Source of the DNA: an uncultured Paraprevotella sp.
Lineage (GTDB): Bacteria; Bacteroidota; Bacteroidia; Bacteroidales; Bacteroidaceae
Length of the DNA stretch: 34,910 bases
Reading direction: 5' to 3'
Assembly (NCBI GenBank): GCA_944321565.1
Contig: CALULT010000034.1
Span: 1-34,910 of the forward strand
Shown: positions 34,691-34,910 of the stretch, in pieces
Position numbering within the stretch: position 1 is the first letter of the stretch
Layout: each line of letters starts with the position of its first letter
Made by a program: the position numbers and the translations under genes
The notes under the pieces: generated by a model
Databases searched by the model: none
Told to the model about the DNA's origin: nothing
Seen by the model: the letters and a program-made list of their open reading frames with translations, nothing else

Positions 34691-34733
34691 ATCTCTTCCA
34701 GACAGTTTCCAAAAGATACTTACTTTCTAAATA

Positions 34734-34829
34734 GAAGATATACTTACTTGCCCAAGTAAGATATACTTCGATGGCCAAATAAGATAACTTACTTTGCCAA
34801 GTAAGTATATCTTCTTTTTTTGGGGGACA
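34734..34829. repeat. AT-rich inverted-repeat tract plus shared edge repeat
   Basis: GAAGATATACTTACTTG (34734-34750) and its exact reverse complement (34798-34814) are 17-bp arms of an 81-bp structure. Inside are further copies of the same word: CTTACTTG-CC-CAAGTAAG forms a nested stem at 34743-34760, and AGATAACTTACTTTG is a degenerate copy at 34782-34796. The right arm runs directly into the 21-bp block repeated at the left edge of the window (34809-34829). Downstream, TAGACACTT occurs twice (near 34854 and 34886). No credible gene lies in 34691-34910; this may be the edge of a mobile or dispersed repeat element. Confidence 0.65.
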
Positions 34830-34910
34830 CAGAATGTCTTTTCCTGATTTCACTAGACACTTTTTTGTTTTATAACCTAAGTCAGTAGACACTTCTTTAA
34901 CAATGGTGCT

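Noticed and set aside
34689-34892. 67-codon minus-strand ORF at the right edge
   Set aside because: It is composed of the AT-rich inverted repeats and the edge repeat; no family recognised and no ribosome-binding site.

Overview
The window looks like core chromosome of a fairly GC-rich member of the Bacteroidales (Bacteroidaceae-like). Evidence: a MurF-alanine racemase fusion, a GSCFA-domain protein, a 6-bladed beta-propeller lipoprotein, a SecA of about 1,100 residues, DUF4105, DUF2461 and LptC lipoproteins, and many intergenic boxes matching the Bacteroidetes -7 promoter element TAnnTTTG. Species cannot be fixed from the sequence. No rRNA, tRNA, CRISPR array or intact transposase gene was seen.

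Layout. 1-1400: a repeat-bearing edge and a beta-propeller lipoprotein (-). 1400-1950: a gene-free tract with a small inverted-repeat element inserted in one arm of a larger palindromic repeat. 1950-5417 (-): GSCFA protein then MurF-Alr. 5512-8782 (+): dxs and trkA. 8783-10640 (-): small AAA ATPase plus DUF4435/TOPRIM-like protein, a PARIS- or OLD-like pair. 10777-13695 (+): EamA transporter and Upf1-like helicase. 13724-15098: Fe-type superoxide dismutase (-) and nitroreductase (+). 15099-15865: a gene-free tract with a diverged intergenic repeat, a 22-bp tandem array of dyads and a strong hairpin. 15866-19459: divergent POT-type and SulP transporters. 19531-20795 (-): a possible 29-residue ORF, DUF2461 and Bcp peroxiredoxin. 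20899-22005 (+): TlpA-like thioredoxin. 22106-25402 (-): secA. 25500-28272 (-): DUF4105 protein and an alkaline-phosphatase-superfamily protein that appears to have lost its catalytic residues. 28423-34625 (+): coaX, outer-membrane beta-barrel protein, lptC, CorC/HlyC-like protein and PpiD-like foldase, closely packed. 34626-34910: strong terminator and an AT-rich inverted-repeat tract sharing sequence with the left edge.

How the genes fit together. Most is envelope housekeeping: peptidoglycan precursors (MurF-Alr), isoprenoid precursors (Dxs), secretion (SecA), LPS export (LptC), outer-membrane folding (PpiD-like) and transport (TrkA, POT, SulP, EamA). Oxidative-stress and thiol functions are scattered through it (SodB, Bcp, TlpA-like, nitroreductase). 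The least ordinary items are the AAA/DUF4435 pair, the predicted pseudophosphatase, and the intergenic repeat structures at 1550-1857, 15468-15596 and 34734-34814.
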